Below are positions 5,927 to 6,533 of a DNA stretch of 6,533 nt, piece by piece. A model generated the notes under the pieces. That model worked only from the letters and a program-made list of their open reading frames with translations. It was not told the origin of the DNA and ran no database searches. A program made the translations under genes and the position numbers. Numbering within the stretch: position 1 is the stretch's first letter; the number at the start of each line of letters is the position of its first letter. Source of the stretch: Actinomycetota bacterium (GTDB lineage Bacteria; Actinomycetota; Actinomycetes; Nanopelagicales; Nanopelagicaceae); NCBI GenBank assembly GCA_009700405.1, contig WLMD01000089.1, forward strand, positions 1 through 6,533, given 5' to 3'.

Positions 5927-6533
5927 GTTGCGTACGCTGAGTTCTCTTCAACGTAATCATGACTTAAATCATTCGTGTAAATCGTGGCCGAATGCAATCC
6001 AGATTTGAGATCAATGAGTATCGAAATGTTAACGCCAGAAAGATCTACTAGGTTTCTATCATCACCAGGTCCACTAGAACGTGAAACCATTACCTGATTG
6101 AGAGAAACATCTACATCTGCTGGATCAAAATCGGCATCTGCCGTACCTAACGCTGCAAGGATTCTTCCCCAATTGGGATCGCCTCCAAATAGCGCGCACT
6201 TGAGGAGATTGTTTCTGGCGCAAGCACGACCTACTGCTACCGCGTCGTCTTCGGAGCCTGCATTGATTACTTCGATAGAAACAATCTTGGTATGACCTTC
6301 AGCGTCGCCGATTAACTGTGTTGCAAGAGAGCCACATACCTCCATGAGGGTTTGCTCAAGGTTGCTATCTGAAATCTGAACTCCAGAACTTCCGCTAGCC
6401 ATAAGAATGACAGTGTCGTTAGTCGAAGTGCATCCGTCAGAATCAATTCTGTTAAAGGTACGGTTACATACTCTTGTAAAGATCTCTTGAAGGTGCTTCT
6501 CGTCAACCACTGCATCTGTCATTACAACAGAGA
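5923..6533 (-). CDS. argJ: glutamate N-acetyltransferase / ornithine acetyltransferase ArgJ, C-terminal part
   Basis: ArgJ transfers the acetyl group from N-acetylornithine to glutamate, recycling it. Some forms also use acetyl-CoA for the first step. About 202 C-terminal residues are visible, which is nearly all of the beta chain formed by self-cleavage at the Thr of the ATM-L motif. That motif should lie just beyond the window edge. Landmarks are SVVMTDA at the edge, STNDT (6426-6412), DAEGHTK, and GGDPNWGRILAALG from 6186. The C-terminus is DLSHDYVEENSAYAT. The ATG at 6522 is internal, because the frame continues open through Ser-Val-Val to the edge and aligns with the family's TTDA region. 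The stop overlaps the argB start. Whether it is mono- or bifunctional cannot be judged from this part. Confidence 0.95.
   Translation of the reverse strand, partial: SVVMTDAVVDEKHLQEIFTRVCNRTFNRIDSDGCTSTNDTVILMASGSSGVQISDSNLEQTLMEVCGSLATQLIGDAEGHTKIVSIEVINAGSEDDAVAVGRACARNNLLKCALFGGDPNWGRILAALGTADADFDPADVDVSLNQVMVSRSSGPGDDRNLVDLSGVNISILIDLKSGLHSATIYTNDLSHDYVEENSAYAT

Larger units (their letters stand above)
763..6533 (-). other. arginine biosynthesis operon argJBDRH-tyrS
   Basis: Six genes run in the same direction with total intergenic space of 2 nt. There are ATGA overlaps at 5923-5926, 5126-5129 and 2028-2031, an 8-bp overlap at 3948-3955, and a 2-nt gap at 3456-3457. I saw no terminator or convincing internal promoter between them, so co-transcription and translational coupling are likely. 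The promoter and any ARG-box operator must lie beyond the right edge, probably before argC. Transcription may continue into the rRNA leader, because no convincing terminator follows tyrS. Confidence 0.85.

Noticed and set aside
6520..6522. ATG at 6522 as the start of argJ
   Set aside because: The frame stays open to the window edge, and the residues match the interior of ArgJ just after the self-cleavage site. It is an internal Met in a truncated gene.

Overview
The window is a compact stretch of a bacterial chromosome, almost certainly from an actinobacterium (Actinomycetota). All genes lie on the minus strand. Three things support the lineage: the 16S rRNA 5' end, the actinobacterial-type rRNA leader element TTGAGAACTCAACAGCGTG, and the order argJ-argB-argD-argR-argH followed by tyrS and an rRNA operon. 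By eye the G+C is moderate, and the genes have almost no space between them. This would fit a streamlined, low-GC planktonic actinobacterium (acI/Nanopelagicales-like), but that placement is an inference, not something read directly.

In transcription order (right to left) the window holds the following. argJ (C-terminal part only, cut by the window edge) encodes ornithine acetyltransferase. argB encodes acetylglutamate kinase, argD acetylornithine aminotransferase, argR the arginine repressor, argH argininosuccinate lyase and tyrS tyrosyl-tRNA synthetase. argJ/argB, argB/argD and argH/tyrS each overlap by ATGA. argD/argR overlap by 8 bp, and argR/argH are separated by 2 nt. All six therefore look like one translationally coupled operon. 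Compared with the familiar actinobacterial argCJBDFRGH order, argF and argG are missing between the genes seen here. argC would lie beyond the right edge.

About 40 nt after the tyrS stop lies a near-consensus sigma70-type promoter (TTGACG-N17-TATAGT). It drives a leader of roughly 400 nt that leads into the 16S rRNA gene, whose first ~281 nt occupy the left edge. No protein-coding gene is convincing in this 480-bp gap. It holds a second possible promoter, a boxB-like GNRA hairpin, the actinobacterial boxA-type element, and at least three further inverted repeats or hairpins. One of these closely resembles a segment of the 16S rRNA itself.

Functionally the window joins arginine biosynthesis and its regulator to translation genes. 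Most of it is ordinary housekeeping content. The points worth a second look are an ArgB that lacks both known arginine-sensing elements, the arg cluster without argF and argG, tyrS coupled to argH, the rRNA-like hairpin in the leader, and small deviations in ArgD and ArgR. I found no mobile element, CRISPR array or novel multi-gene system.
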